Source: Sinonovacula constricta (Eukaryota; Mollusca; Bivalvia; Cardiida; Solecurtidae). Taken from it: a DNA stretch of 64,000 nt. Shown one piece after another: positions 22,390-35,942 of the stretch (position 1 is the stretch's first letter; every line of letters starts with the position of its first letter). The stretch spans positions 41,122,012 to 41,186,011 of the forward strand of contig CM017563.1 in the NCBI GenBank assembly GCA_007844125.1, given 5' to 3'. The notes beneath the pieces are model-generated. The model did not search any database. It was not told the DNA's origin and saw nothing but the letters and a program-made list of their open reading frames with translations. A program made the position numbers and the translations under genes.

Positions 22390-25094
22390 ACAAGCGAATC
22401 CTTATACCAAAGTGATGTTAAAATAACTAGACGTTTGAAACAACTTCCACTTGGCAGTCTTTTTATTATTATTTAGCTTGTTATTAAGATTCATTAAGAC
22501 ATTTTAAGTCGATGTTGAGGGCTTGTGGAAGTTACACCCAAGACTAATTGAAGTTTAACTTCCGTTCAAGTGCTACTCCATAAGTAAGTTTGATAGCTTA
22601 ATGTCACCCGTTTAAAGGTGGATACCGACATTTTGTGCCCATTTTCCTTTTCTGAATCAATCGAAGAATTAACAAAAATTACTTAAACCTGAAACTATCT
22701 CGCTAAATGTTGTTTGTTGATATCATTCAGCTCTGTGTAACTGAACTACAACACCTCTCTTGAAACAAAACGGTATACTTTTCAGAAAAAAAAGCTTCAT
22801 ACGCTTTTTCTGACTAGGCAAATCACGTGACAATATACTTTAGAGATTACATTATATCACCATCCGCGTTATCGATATCTTTTGCAGAAATAACCAAGGT
22901 GGTTACTTATAGGTTTGGAAAGAATGTACATTTAGAGCGATTTTTCTGTACTTTTACTTTGTGACAATCGAGATAGTGTTCAAAACTTTTACTTAGACTA
23001 ATTTATGAGTTAATGAACGCAAAGTCTCAGGTATAGATCCAGGGGGGTCCCTCCCCCCCATAACCTAACCCACCCCCACCCCACCAACCAGGTACAAAGG
23101 TTGGGTTGTGTAAGCACATACTCGTAAGCGTAAAAAACTACGCTTTTAAAGTCAATTTTGTCTGTCGACTGCATAAGTCAAGGTTTACGTCCCTTACTGT
23201 GTGTATATATATATACACACCACTGTGTTTTTATTTTTTAATCTATTTTACTGACTTAATATTAAATTGAACAGCTTTTATGAAGTATTTTAAATATCAA
23301 AACTATATTTTGATAGTTTAAAAGGTAAGAAAATACAACCAAAACAGATACACTGTTCATTTTGTTTACTAATGAGCAAATTATTTTATTTATTTCTGTG
23401 TATGAATTCTTTGTACGTTTATCATTTAAAAAATGCATTCTAAAAATATGAATTTCAAGAGCTTTCCTAATATGTATAGCTTTTAATTTTTGTACCACAA
23501 ATGAAGAAATGGCAAGAAAAAATAATATACGCTTCAATACAATTAATATGAAACTGCCTTGAATTTGCCATCAAAGATGGCTGCCAAGATAAGGGATTTT
23601 CAATGACGTGGAAACTATCTATATGCTCGACACGAGTATGTTGAATGTCGTCCTAGGAAAATCCACACCGAAGTTATCCCCCTTTAGCGATGAATGGCTA
23701 GTGAACATATGTTTTCAGATTTTAAAATTTATAGCGTGACGTTTAAATTTTGGTATTAATTTGTACTTATAGGTCGATATATGGTTAAAATTTTATTTTT
23801 GGTGAGTTTTAAAGTGGATAGATCAAACAGGTGACAATATGTATAAAACACACAAAGCAGCTATAACATTGTGACAATTATAATACAATTATGGAAACAA
23901 GAGACCGATCTCTTTACTAAAACTGAATTATTAACTAAAAACATTTGTGCAGTCCTATCATGCTATTATGTATTGTTTTCAGATATAAAGGTAAAAGTAC
24001 TCAGAATTATAAATTTTGTTGCATGATGAGTTCGGGGAATAGAAAAGTTCGTAATAATATTACTCAGTTTGTTTAACATGAATTTAAAGTGAGAATTGTA
24101 GTAATTTAATCGATCTGTAGATTGATATTACATTTTAGTATTTTCCTCTCTGAAGAAACATTAATTAATCTTATAAGAAAACATTAATGTATAAGTCATT
24201 GTTCATATTGATACTTTTGTCTTCATCACGGTGACAGTATGTCAGGGTTTTGTTTTTTTGTATCAAAGACAATGTATGCATTTACAAGTCTAATGAATAC
24301 ACTCTGTTCTGTTCTGTTCTATAAATGTAAACCGCAACGTTTAACATTTTGATTGAATGCCACACCGCGCGACGTTCGAGGCATGACGTCACATACACGC
24401 TATAACTCGCATCTCGGCATTTGAAAAGGATTTTGGTAGTGTTACAAAATGCCACATCTGAACACGTAAGCGTGATATTAGCACTGTATTTCACCACAAT
24501 ATCCAGAGAAGAACGGCGAATAAGAAAAGAACCTAAATATTGTTAAAAACTTTAATAAGCCCCATATATGTTACATTCTTAAAGGTGGTATTCGACAATT
24601 TGCCTATATCAAATACACGTGAAGGTATGTGACCCCTGTTTGTTTAAATTAGGGCATTATTTCTGCATAAACTCATAGTTTAGTTTAAGTGAATACATTT
24701 TTAACACAACCTTAATAGTAAGTTAGTACAAATCATGAAAACACTCGCTCTTATTATCTATAAAAAATCACAGTAGGAATTTCTGCTGAAATATCGACAT
24801 AACATGCAATTACACGGATAATCCTATCACGTGTTCTCGAAAGTAAGTGTTCATGTGTTTTTCCTTGTTGAAGATAACTGTGTAACGTGGCTCAGATCCA
24901 TGAACATTGAAAAACATTGAAATGACGATTATGGATCACGTTTCAGACAGGTGAAGGACATCAATAAACAGCATTTTGCAATATCTGTTCAAGTAACAAT
25001 TGTTCATTAAGATAATCAGTTAAAATATTGTTGGACCAAACTGTTGGCTACCATCTTTAATATACGATCCATTGTTTTAGAGAAGATTTTCAAA
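22390..25094. other. Intergenic spacer between copies 1 and 2
   Basis: It contains the upstream region of copy 1 (near 22,390) and the 3' flank of copy 2 (near 25,094). Visible features: a G/C-asymmetric block at about 23,040-23,110 with several C runs on this strand, a TGTGTATATATATATACACA palindrome at about 23,200, a CTGTTCTGTTCTGTTCT short repeat near 24,303, and TGACGTCA at 24384-24391. I see no convincing TATA box at a suitable distance from the start codon. Confidence 0.6.
23041..23110 (-). promoter_or_regulatory. Conserved G-rich block, possible G-quadruplex, upstream of copy 1
   Basis: The coding strand carries GTGGGGTGGGGGTGGGTTAG, then GGGGGGAGGGACCCCCC. Equivalents are at about 31,548, 50,118 and 58,741, each roughly 650-740 bases upstream of the next signal-peptide exon. 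G-quadruplex formation is inferred from the spacing of the G runs only. Confidence 0.4.
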
Positions 25095-28000
25095 CTACTT
25101 CGAACACACAACACACGCAAGCTCCCTTTCGTCAACATATGGTGGGCAATGTAAAGATCCGCAGCGCCCGTGCACTTGATAAAACAAGGCACCGTCTTGA
25201 TTTGCAGGATCGCTTCCGGGTGCAACTTCCTGCTTCTTGTCCACACATGCGTATTGTGATCGAGAGTAATCATATTTCGCAGAAACCAGGTTCCCTTCGT
25301 ACTCTAATGTCCAGCCAGAAAAGCATGAGATACGAGCAGGTATCATCAGAGTTGAGCTTCGTGGCGTACGACAAACGACACAAGGCACTTCCATATTGTG
25401 TTTGGAACCGTCTATTTCATACTCCGCACCGTAAATGTAACTCCGCCATTGGTCTTTGCTATCTTGATATGTCCCCCATGTCGGTGACTCTGGCAGACAT
25501 TGGAAATTAGCTCCCTCGCCCTTGCTAGTGTAAGATCCGCCGCCCATAAAACCTGTTGTTTTCAGAACCAATTTGAGTTGTTGAAATTTAGCAAACAAAA
25601 AATTGCAATATAAAATACATGAAAAAGCACAGCGGTTTTTTTTAAACTTTAAAATGGATGTTGTATCCTGGAAATATCAGCCCATCTCAATGCCATCATG
25701 TGCCCATATTTTGCTCAAGTATTGGATATAAATTCCTTTCAACAATGATGTTTTTATTTTTATTTTTTGAGATTTTTATCTAAAAATGGTCGGCACTAAA
25801 AATTTAAGACAGCAATAAGCAAAGGAAAATTCTCTTTTAATTGATAAAAACTATCGATGACAACAATATGAACAAATGTACCGTATTTTGCTTTTAAACA
25901 TCAAATATGCCAATTAAATTTACTGCAGTTTATTTGATTTTTAAAAAATTTACCATGAAAAAGAAACGAAATAAAGACTAAAATGCACATACATTTTAAT
26001 GACACATCAATGCATTTTCTGAGACTGCCTATGGATATGGACACACACCAAAATCAAATGTGATAAAGATGCTCAGCATATCTGAAAACTCCCATTAAGG
26101 TCATTACTGCGCTGACATACTGCCAAGCGATCACAAATAGGCTGTTTAATTATTAAAGATACGACACTGTTTTAATATTAAAGATACGACACTTTTAGCA
26201 GTTTGTGCATTTCGTTTGTTTTGTTTTTGAAATACATAGCGGCGATCATTTATGATCAGCTTTTTGGTGGAGGAAGACCCCAGACACATGTCCAGGTAGA
26301 ACCACCGGCGCAACGAAAGTCAGCTGGAAGACCTCACATTAAGTTCTTCGCTCCGAACGGGACTCGAACCCGCGGGGTGAGAGGCAATGCAGTCAGACGA
26401 GTTACAAATCGGTGAATCTATCCCTACGCCACCGGCGCCCCTTTGTGCATTTCATTCAAACGAGTTATAATATGTGAAAATACTGCAATGAGCAAAAAAA
26501 ACATACAAAACGCTATCATGCTAGTGTTAATGGTAATATCTTCCGTATATTTTAGAGGTTAATCCTTGGAAAAACAATTTTTGTGATACCCAGTACATGT
26601 ATCTACATGTACAAAGTCCAGTGTCTAAGTATAGGATAGAGTCTATTAAGACGTTTCTATAGAAAACAGAAGCCGAAACGAGCGCAGCGAGTGCATGCTT
26701 CTATTTTCTATGGAAACGTCTTAATAGATTCTATCCGACTTAGAGGTCCCCGCCTCACTTCTACCTGTTCTACCAAAATGACATGTAATAGGCCTTATAA
26801 AACTGTCAATCAAACTGTCAATCGTCTTTACGTGTTCAAACTTGTCGTTAAAATGGGAGGAGTCAAACCAGAATGCTTGGTTTGTTGCACATGCGCAGTT
26901 GAAAATAAAACCATTTAGTGAAATGGATCGATCTATTTTGTTCATTGTAAAATAGAAAATAGAAAGAAGTTCTGTTGAAATAAATCGCTGAGGAATTTGA
27001 ATGTTCATAGCTTCTGATTAGCTACAAATGTAGGGCGACTTCTAAGGTTTATTCCAGAAGTAAATAAATGGCACGGTGACTGGATACAATCTAGATTCAG
27101 ACCACCTCGAATGTTACCATAAAATCAGGGTGATATTTTAGCAAGCTGCTTCAAGAGTACAACGTTTCATATGCAGTTCGTGGGACATACAACGACTGCG
27201 CTTGGTTAAATTTAAGATTCCACATATCGGTCGTAATCTACATGCACAGTATTCTCACCTGTATAAGTGGGCGTCCGAGGCGTAGTGGTAGAGTCGCCGA
27301 TTTGTAATTCCTCTGACTGCTTAGCCTCTCACCGCGTTGGTTCGAGTCCCGTTCGGGGGCGAAGGACTTAATGTGAGAAGGTCTTCCAGCTTACTTGCGG
27401 TGCGCCGGTGGTTCTACCCAGACATGTATCTGGGGTCTTCCGCTACCAAAAGGCTGGTCGTTGCTATAATGATCATAAATGGTCGCTGCAATATATTTCA
27501 AAAACAAAACAAAAACAAACAAACACACACCTCTGTATACCAATTCTGCTCCGTTGTCTGGACAGTTAAGACTTCCCCATCTCACGTAGGTTTGGCCTAT
27601 TTCTCCTAAATAGAATAGTAACACGTATTAATTCTGCGTATATTAATATCCCATTCACATTACCCATTATTCTCTTACAACTTCGTGCAAGGTAACAATA
27701 AATAAACATAAAACATTCATATATATATTCCATTGATAACTTGTTGATATGTATCTACACCATTAGCATAAGCCTGATTCATTCGTGCTGACCAGGGAAA
27801 GGGTTAAATGAATTAATGGCAAGATTTTAAATCAAGAATGTAGACTGACTGTTTCCTTATAAAAACGCAGATCGTTTGCAGCGCATTGGCGGTTCTACGT
27901 AGACAAGCGTATGAGGGTCTGTGTATATATCGTCTTTTCATTTTTTTTATTTTTTTTTCTAGTTAGAAATACGGAAAAAATGATTTTTTGTGTGCAAAAA

Positions 28001-30896
28001 CATGCAGATTGAAAAGGAGAACACTCATCGTTAACTGTTTCACAAAACGAAAACGATTTGCGCTGCGATCGTTTGGGTCAGCAAGGTAAGTAACTAGCAA
28101 GCCAAGATACACAAGTAGCGGCCAGAAATAAGTGTGCGGTCATTCATCTCAACTGGCGCTACCCATTATTTGGTACTGTTTCTAGCCGCCATTGAAATTT
28201 GTGAATCTAGCAAGACAGCTAGTTACTTCCCTTGCAGGGCCAAGCGATCGCACGAGGCCTTACTCCACCAATAGCTAAGAGGTGTCAAAAATGTCAATGC
28301 GGCTGAAAGTCAAAGGATTTATTTTAAATCTTATTAAATTCTTAATATAGTTTTGATGTTACCCTTCTTCCGGTTCGCATCTATATTGAAACTTTCGGTA
28401 AAATGACATACCGACGTTTTGTTTTTCAAGCCTTTCTATTTTATCCAGCAGGTCTGTCAACGAGGACATCAAAACTTTCTGTTTCTGTTTCATTTCAGCG
28501 ACTGTCTCAAACATCTTCATGTCGTAGTCAAACCGGGAATAACACTGCGGTTCATTTTGCTCGGCTGGTGGAGAGACGAACTAGACGCTTTTATTGAATG
28601 TTATATAAAACAAATCGTCATCTGAGCAAGATAACCAATCGGAACACCTCGGATAAAATTGACGAATCATTTCTCGGATGTATGTATGTAGTCGGATCAC
28701 CTCGGCCATTTCCCTAAATAGGACTAGTTTTGTGACAGACGTCAAAACAAAGATGGCAGCTCTGATGACATCTCACTACAGTACGATGCCTGTAAAACTT
28801 CAATTTATGGCTCCTTCAAATTTAAATCACCACATTTTAATTTATCCTGCGCAGCAGACATGCAGCTGCCAAACGATGACATTGTTTATGTTCTGTGCGA
28901 ACTACATTTAAGCATATTCTTCTTCCGACTTCCGGCGAACAAAACCATCGTGATTTCATTGCACCAGATACATCCGAAGGATGATTGTCCCGAAAACGGA
29001 ATGACGCGAGGGGTTCCGATTGCAAGATAACTTCAGTGCTTTCAGCGCTTTGATGAATCAACTGCCTTCATTACCACAGAAACCGGACCTGGTAGCGCAA
29101 TTGGTAGAGCATCGGTTCCAGGTAAGGCAGGCCCCAGGTTCGACCCCTGGCCGCGACATACCAAAGTCGTTAAAAATGATAGTGATAAAGCTCCCTTGCT
29201 AACGCTCAAGCAAATATAAGAGTAGTTCCACGACTGGTTGGCCCGGTGTCAGGATAATGTGACTGGATGTGGTATCATGCCAGCTGTTCACGGCATGTAA
29301 TACACAGTGCAGGCAGTACTATATATGATTCAAGTGGACACCGTTTCCAGTTAACTGAAATACTGTTGTTGGGACGGTAAACCTAACAAACAAACAAACA
29401 AACGAACAAATATTATCACAGAAGTCAAACATTTATAGTTTAGGAATTGTGGCGATCTGTACAATTGACTCTTCCCAAAGTATTTGACAGGCCTTTTACA
29501 AATAAGATAAAATTACAAATTAGTCTTTTTTGTACACATAATCGATTTCTCGATTAGCTTTAACAATATTTTGGGCTTGATTGGGGACACAGTCTATTAT
29601 TTTTCACATGCACCTCATCCTGTAATCCACAGTGACATCTTATAAGTTATTAGATATATATGTATGTATATTGCTCTAAGCAGGAAGAGTAGTAGATGAA
29701 AATGCGCCTCAACAACTGTTTTGTTTTTTTGTTTTGCGTTGGGTTGTTCTTTATCGTAAGCAGCACAGGCAAATATTTATGTTGCAATTTTATTCATATA
29801 TTCGTATGTGCCTGATTATCTTGTAAAAACCCATTTATTACAGTTATTTTAAGTTTAAATGCATACCACATTTAAACAATAGGATATAATGAAGCCATTA
29901 TAGATGAAGTAAAAAAAATTATAATCTTAGAAAGTATACATTACACAAACAACGTACTTTGTTGGAAGCAGTAAAAATATGAAATTATATTATTTATAAT
30001 AAATTAAATTGAAACTATATTGATTCTTAAGTACATTATTTTTCGTCTTATAAAATTCAAATTTTTTGGTTAACAAAAACAACTTTTAATAAAATCTACC
30101 TAAGGCTACGGCATCCTCATAAATAACCACTTTCATAGAACGTGTTTGTTTTTAACTAACAGTGCCACTTAAGATGAATTTCGCTAGAAAATTATACGAA
30201 CACACTTTTTCGGCGTAGCAACCTAAACTCACCTTTGACCTACTTACAAATGCTGACGCAAGGCTAGTCCGAATAAATATCAGAGCGACTCTCATTGGTA
30301 GACATTTCTAATAGCATCATATACCGTAGTGTTTCTATCTAGGGATATTTTGTTATTTATACAGTTATTTAAGTAATAAACAGTTTTAAATCAACTCACT
30401 ACAGTATTAGTGTTCATAGTGCATACAACGTCACTTGATCTAAATTTATTGAAACTTAATCTCTGCCATATGCCAAAAAAGCAGACAGTTCACTCCCGCA
30501 CTGTCTAACTGCTTCATAAATTTTAGTGTCTATTAGGTGAGGAGGTAGTTCAGAATTATGAGGTGCAGATATAGCGAGCGACTGGTGTAAAAATGTACAA
30601 TATGTTGGTGTCTTTCAAACTTATTTTCTATAAAAATATAAACATAAAAAAATGTACAAGTTAATGCCCCACCAACGTTGTGTATCGTTTTAATGATATT
30701 TCTTTTATTTTAAGCAATTGCAACTATCTCTAAAAAGGATATGTGGCCCAAAGCTGAAGTGCTAGTCACATTAACACATATTGCAGTTAATTTAACAAGA
30801 TAGAGAAAACGTTTTACCCTGACAGTGCATCAGAAACAGAACAAACAGTCCTATCACACGCGCGTATCTTTTCATTGCTAACTTTAAATTGTTCAT
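25095..30896 (-). CDS. Secreted short-chain collagen C4-like protein, copy 2 (4 exons, complete)
   Basis: Exons on the minus strand: 30896-30818, 28564-28412, 27605-27531, 25552-25095, 765 nt and 254 residues. The signal-peptide exon is one codon shorter than in copy 1 and starts MNNLKLAMKRYARVIGLF. Exon 2 ends GTCG|GTATGT, so its donor context is slightly weaker than the GCAG|GTATGT of copies 1 and 5. Exon 3 starts after a TAGGAG tandem acceptor and encodes GEIGQTYVRWGSLNCPDN. The last domain carries DQWRSYIYGAEYEIDGSKH in the variable stretch and YVDERELAC where the other copies have YVDGRELAC. All Cys are kept. A sequence such as AATAAA is not seen just beyond the stop; other copies have one there. 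Confidence 0.85.
26210..26443 (-). mobile_element. SINE family B in intron 3 of copy 2, minus orientation
   Basis: Same element and position as in unit 1. It retains the TTTGTTTTGTTTTTG tail complement, which unit 1 has lost in part. Confidence 0.75.
26625..26743. repeat. Long inverted repeat P1, unit 2
   Basis: Same arms and centre as in unit 1, between the two opposed SINE B copies of intron 3. Confidence 0.85.
27269..27530 (+). mobile_element. SINE family B abutting exon 3 of copy 2
   Basis: A longer form than in units 1, 4 and 5. It keeps the body segment ATCTGGGGTCTTCCGCTACC that those units lack. The tail again ends at the exon 3 donor. Confidence 0.8.
28061..28253. repeat. Long inverted repeat P2, unit 2
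   Basis: Arms are more diverged than in unit 1 (AACTAGCAAGCCAAGATACA against CTAGCAAGACAGCTAG), in intron 2. Confidence 0.75.
29083..29404 (+). mobile_element. SINE family A in intron 1 of copy 2, full length
   Basis: Full head with A box (CCTGGTAGCGCAATTGGTAG) and B box (GGTTCGACCCC), body, and a terminal (CAAA)n tail. This is the best reference copy in the window. Its length of about 320 bases and the tRNA-like head fit a tRNA-derived SINE. I cannot assign a named family. Confidence 0.85.
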
Positions 30897-33687
30897 ATAA
30901 GCGAATCCTTATACCAAAGTGATGTTAAAATAACTAGACGTTCGAAACAACTTCCACTTGGCAGTCCTTTTTTATTATTATTCAGCTTGTTATTAAGATT
31001 CATTAAGACATTTTAGGTCGATGTTGAGGGCTTGTGGAAGTTACACCCAAGACTAATTGAAGTTTTACTTCCGTTCAAGTGCTACTCCATAAGTAAGTTT
31101 GATAGCTTTATATCACTCGTTTAAAGGTGGTTATCGAAATTCTGTGCCCATTTTTCTTTTCTCAATCAATCAAAGAATTAAAGAACTTACTTTAACCTGA
31201 AAATATCTCGCTAAATGTTGTTTGTTGATATCATTCAGCCCTGTGTAACTGAACTACAACACCCCTCTTGAAACAAAATAGTATACTTTTCAGAACAAAG
31301 CTTCATACGATTTTTAGACTAAGCAAACCACGTGACAACATACTTTAGAGATTACATTATATCACCATCCGGGTTATCGATATCTTTTGCAGAAATAACC
31401 AAGGTGCTTACTTATAGGTTTGGAAAGAATGTACATTTAGAGCGATTTTTCTGTACTTTTACTTTGTGACAATCGAGATAGTATTCAAAACCTTTACTTA
31501 GACTAATTTATGAGTTAATAAACGCAAAGTCTCAGGTATAGATCCAGGGGGGTCCCTCCCCCCAAAACCTAACCCACCCCCACCCCACCAACCAGGTACA
31601 AAGGTTGGGTTGTGTAAGCACATACTCGTAAGCGTAAAAAACTAAGCTTTTAAAGTAAATTTTGTCTGTCGACTGCTTAAGTCAAGGTTAACGTCCCTTA
31701 CTGTGTGTATATATATACACACCACTGTGTTTTTATTTTTTAATCTATTTTACTGACTTAATATTAAATTGAACAGCTTTTATGAAGTATTTTAAATATC
31801 AAAACTATATTTTGATAGTTTAAAAGGTAAGAAAATACAACCAAAACAGATACACTGTTCATTATGTTTACTAATGAGCAAATTATTTTATTTATTTCTG
31901 TGTATGAATTCTTTGTACATTTATCATTTAAAAAAATGCATTCTAAAAATATGAATTTCAAGAGCTTTCCTAATATGTATAGCTTTTAATTTTTGTACCA
32001 CAAATGAAGAAATGGCAAGAAAATATAATTAACGCTTCAATACAATTAATATGAAACTGCCTTGAATTTGCCATCAAAGATGGCTGCCAAGATAAGATCA
32101 CAATGATGTGGAAACTATCTATATGCTCGACACGAGTATGTCGAATGTCGTCCTAGGAAAATCCACACCGAAGTTATCCCCCTTTAGCGATGAATGGCTA
32201 GTGAACATATGTTTTCAGATTTTGAAATTTATAGCGTGGTGTTTAAATTTTATTATTAGTTTGTACTTGTAAATCGATATCTGCTTAAAATTTTATTTTG
32301 GTGAGTTTAAAAGTAGACAAATCAAACAAGTGACAATATGTATAAATCACACAAAGCAGCTATAACATTGTGACAATTATAATACAATTATGAAAACAAG
32401 AGACCGATCTGCTGTAATACATCATTCGTCGGCAGTGGTTATAACTAATGTTAGTATTATTCATTCTTTACTAAACTGAATTATTAACTAAAAACATTTG
32501 TGCAGTCCCATAATATTATTATGAATTGTTTTCATATATAAACATAAAAAAGTACTTAGAATCTAATATTTACTGCAGACCGTCAGTTCATAAATTTGGT
32601 TGCATGATGAGTTCAGGGAATAGAAAAGTTCTTATTAATATTACTCAGTTTGTTTAGCATGCATTTTAAGTGAGAATTGTAGTAATTTAATCGATCTGTA
32701 GATTGATATTACATTTTAGTATTTTCCTCTCTAAAGAAACATTACTCTCCTCTTATAAGAAAAGATTAATGTATAAGTTTTTATTCATAATGATTTTTTA
32801 CCTACATCACGGTGACAGTATGTCAGTGTTGATTGTTTTTTTATCAAAGACAATGTATGTATTTACAAGTCTAATTATTAAACTCTGTTCTGGTTTGTTC
32901 TGTTCTATAAATGTAAACCGCAACGTTTAACATTTGGACTGAGTGACACACCGTGCGACGATTTTAACGTTCGAGGCATGACGTCAAATACTCGCTATAA
33001 CTCGCATCTCGGCATTTAAAAAGGATTTTTGGTAGTGTTACAAAAATGCCATATCTGAACACGTAAGCGTGATATTAGCACTGTATTTCACTATAATATT
33101 CAGAGAAGAACGGCGAATAAGAAAAGAAGAAAACCTAAATTCTGTTAACAATCTTAAAAGTGGTATTCGACAATTTGCCTATATCAAATACACGAGAATG
33201 CATGTGACCCCTGTTTGGTCAAATTAGGGCATTATTTCTGCATAAACTCATACTTTAGTTTAAGTGAAGACAATTTTTAACACAACCTTAATAGTAAGTT
33301 AGTACAAATCATGAAAACAATCGCTCTTATTATTTATTCTTTCCAAATCTATAAATAAGCACAGTGGGAATATCTGCTAAAATAGATATCGACATCACAT
33401 CGAATTGCATGGAAATGCTATAACGTGATTTCGAAAGTAAGTGTTCACTTGCTTTTCTTTGTTTAAAAAAAGATAAGCGTGTAGCGTGGCTCAGATTGGA
33501 AATACATATTTGAAATGACGATTATGGATCACTTTTCAGACAGGTGAAGAACATCAATAAACAGCATTTTGTGAGATCTGTTCAGGTAACAATGGTTTAT
33601 TATGATGTTAAGTGAAAATAGTGTTGGACCAAACTGTTGGCTACCATCTTAAATGTTCGATCCATTATTTTAGAGAAGATCTCTAAA
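30897..33687. other. Intergenic spacer between copies 2 and 3
   Basis: Same content as the 22,390-25,094 spacer: G-rich block at about 31,548, TATATATACACAC tract at about 31,705-31,722, a TGACGTCA near 32,980. A TTTATT at 33596-33601 (AATAAA on the coding strand) lies 87 bases past the copy 3 stop and is a plausible polyadenylation signal. Confidence 0.6.
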
Positions 33688-34805
33688 CTACTTCGAGCAC
33701 ACAACACACGCTAGCTCCCTTCCGTCAACATATGGTGGGCAATGTAAAGATCCGCACCGCCCCTCAACTCGATAAAACAAAGCACCGTCTTGATTTCCAG
33801 GATTGCTTCCGGGTGCAACTTCCTGCTCCTTGTCCACACATGTGTATTGTGATCGAGTGTAATCATATCTTGCAGAAACCAGGATCCCTTCGTACTCTAA
33901 TGACCAACCAGAAAAGCATGAGGTACGAGCAGGTATCATCAGAGTTGAGCTTCGTGGCGTACGACAAACGACACAAGGCACTTCCATATTGTGTTTGGAA
34001 AAGACATTTTCATACTCCGCACCGTAAATGTAACCCTGGTAATCGTCTTTGCTATCTTTATTCGTCTCCCATGTCGGTGACTCTGGCAGACATTGGAAAT
34101 TAGCTCCCTCGCCCTTGCTAGTGTAATATCCGCCGCCCATTAAACCTGTTGTTTTCAGAAGCAATTTGAATTGTAGAAATGTAGCAAACAAAAAATTGCA
34201 ATATAAAATTCATGAAAAAGCACAGCGGTTTTTTTTAACTTTAAAATGGATGTTGTATCCTGGAAATATCAGCCCATCTCAATGCCATCATGTGCCCATA
34301 TTTTGCTCAAGTATTGGATACAAATTTCTTTCAACAATGATGTTTTTATTTTTATTTTTGAGATTTTTATCTAAAAAATGGTCGACACTAAAAATTTAAG
34401 ACAGCAATAAGCAAAGGAAAATTTTCTTTTTTTTATTGATAAAAACTTTCGATGACAACAATATGAACAAATGTACCGTATTTTGCTTTTAAACATCAAA
34501 TATGCCAATTAAATTTACTGCAGTTTATTTGATTTTTTTTTTAAAATTTACCATGAAAAAGAAACGAAATAAAGATCAAAATGCACATACATTTTAATGA
34601 CACATCAATGCATTTTCTCAGACTGCCTATGGATATGGACACACACCAAAATCAAATGTGATAAAGATGCTCAGCATATCTGAAAACTCCCATTAAGCTC
34701 ATTACTGCGCTGACATATTGTTAAGCGATCACAAATAGGCTGTTTAATTATTAAAGATACGACACTGTTTAAATATTAAAGATACGACACTTTTAGCAGT
34801 TTGTG

Positions 34806-34893
34806 AAATACATTGCGGCGATCATTTATGATCAGCTTTTTGGTGGAGGAAGACCCCACACACATGTCCAGGAAGAACCACTGGTGCACCGCA
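34806..34893 (-). mobile_element. SINE family B fragment, intron 3 of copy 3
   Basis: It keeps only the tail-side part, up to CCACTGGTGCACCGCA. It then joins directly to sequence that in other units lies about 1 kb further on (GGGTAAATTTAAGATTCCAC). This marks the deletion. Confidence 0.7.
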
Positions 34894-34960
34894 TTGGGTA
34901 AATTTAAGATTCCACATATCTGTCTTCATCTACATGCACAGTATACTCACCTGTGTAAGG

Positions 34961-35221
34961 GGGCGTCAGTGGCGTAGTGGTAAAGACGCCGATTTGTTAT
35001 TCCTCTGACTGCTTAGCCTCTCACCGCGTTCGTTCGAGTCCCGTTCGGGGGCGAAGGACTTAATGTGAGAAGGTCTTCCAGCTAACTTGCGGTGCGCCGT
35101 GGTTCTACCCAGACATGTATCTGGGGTCTTCCGCCACCAAAACGCTGGACGTTGCTTTAATGATCATAACTGGTCGCTGCAATATATTTCAAAAACAAAA
35201 CAAAAACAAACAAACACACAC
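34961..35221 (+). mobile_element. SINE family B abutting exon 3 of copy 3
   Basis: Forward copy, long form. Its tail meets the exon 3 donor at 35,221-35,222 exactly as in the other units. Confidence 0.8.
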
Positions 35222-35748
35222 CTCTGTAGACCAATTCTGCTCCGTTGTCTGGACAGGTAAGACTTCCCAATCTTATGTAGGTTTGGCCTATTTCTCCTAA
35301 ATAGAATAGTAACACGGAATAATTCTGCATATATTAATATCCCATTCACATTACCCATTATTCTCTTACAACTTCGTGCAAGGTAACAATAAATAAACAT
35401 AAAACATTTATATATATATATTCTATTGATAACTTGTTGATATGTATCTACACCATTAGCATAAGCCTGATTCATTCGTGCTGACCAGGGTAAGGGTTAA
35501 ATGAATTAATGGCAAGATTTTAAATCAAGAATGTAGACTGACTGTTTCCTTATAAAAACGCAGATCGTTTGCAGCGCATTGGCGGTTCTACGTAGACAAG
35601 CGTATGAGGGTCTGTGTATATATCGTCTTTTCATTTTTTATTTTTGTTTTTTCCAGTTAGAAATACGGAAAAAATGATCCTTCTTGTGTAAAAACATGCA
35701 GATTGAAAAGGAGAACACTCATCGTTAACACAAAACGAAAACGATTGG

Positions 35749-35942
35749 CCCTGCGATCGTTATGGTCAGCAAGGTAAGTGATTAGCAAGCCAAGATACAC
35801 AAGTAGCGGTCAGAAATAAGTGTGCGGTCATTCATCTTAACTGGCGCTACCTATTATTTGGTACTGTTTCTAGCCGCCATTGAAATTTGTGAATCTAGCA
35901 AGACAGCTAGTTACTTCCCTCGCAGTGCCAAGCGATCGCACG
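35749..35942. repeat. Long inverted repeat P2, unit 3
   Basis: Same arrangement as in unit 2, in intron 2, with diverged arms. Confidence 0.7.

Larger units (their letters stand above)
14359..23218. repeat. Tandem unit 1 of the six-copy gene array
   Basis: Homology to the other units begins at CACCACTGTGTTTTTATTTT, which in later units directly follows a TGTGTATATATATACACAC tract. This unit differs from the others by two R1 insertions (14996-15181 and 15775-16187) and by extra sequence near 15,640-15,770. It contains one minus-strand gene, a SINE A, two opposed SINE B copies and the hairpins P1 and P2. The left edge of the array is at its start. Confidence 0.85.
23219..31720. repeat. Tandem unit 2 of the gene array
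   Basis: About 8.5 kb with the full feature order: 3' spacer, exon 4, inverted SINE B pair around P1, exon 3, P2, exon 2, SINE A, exon 1, upstream spacer. It has no R1 insertion, so it serves as the reference unit. Confidence 0.85.
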
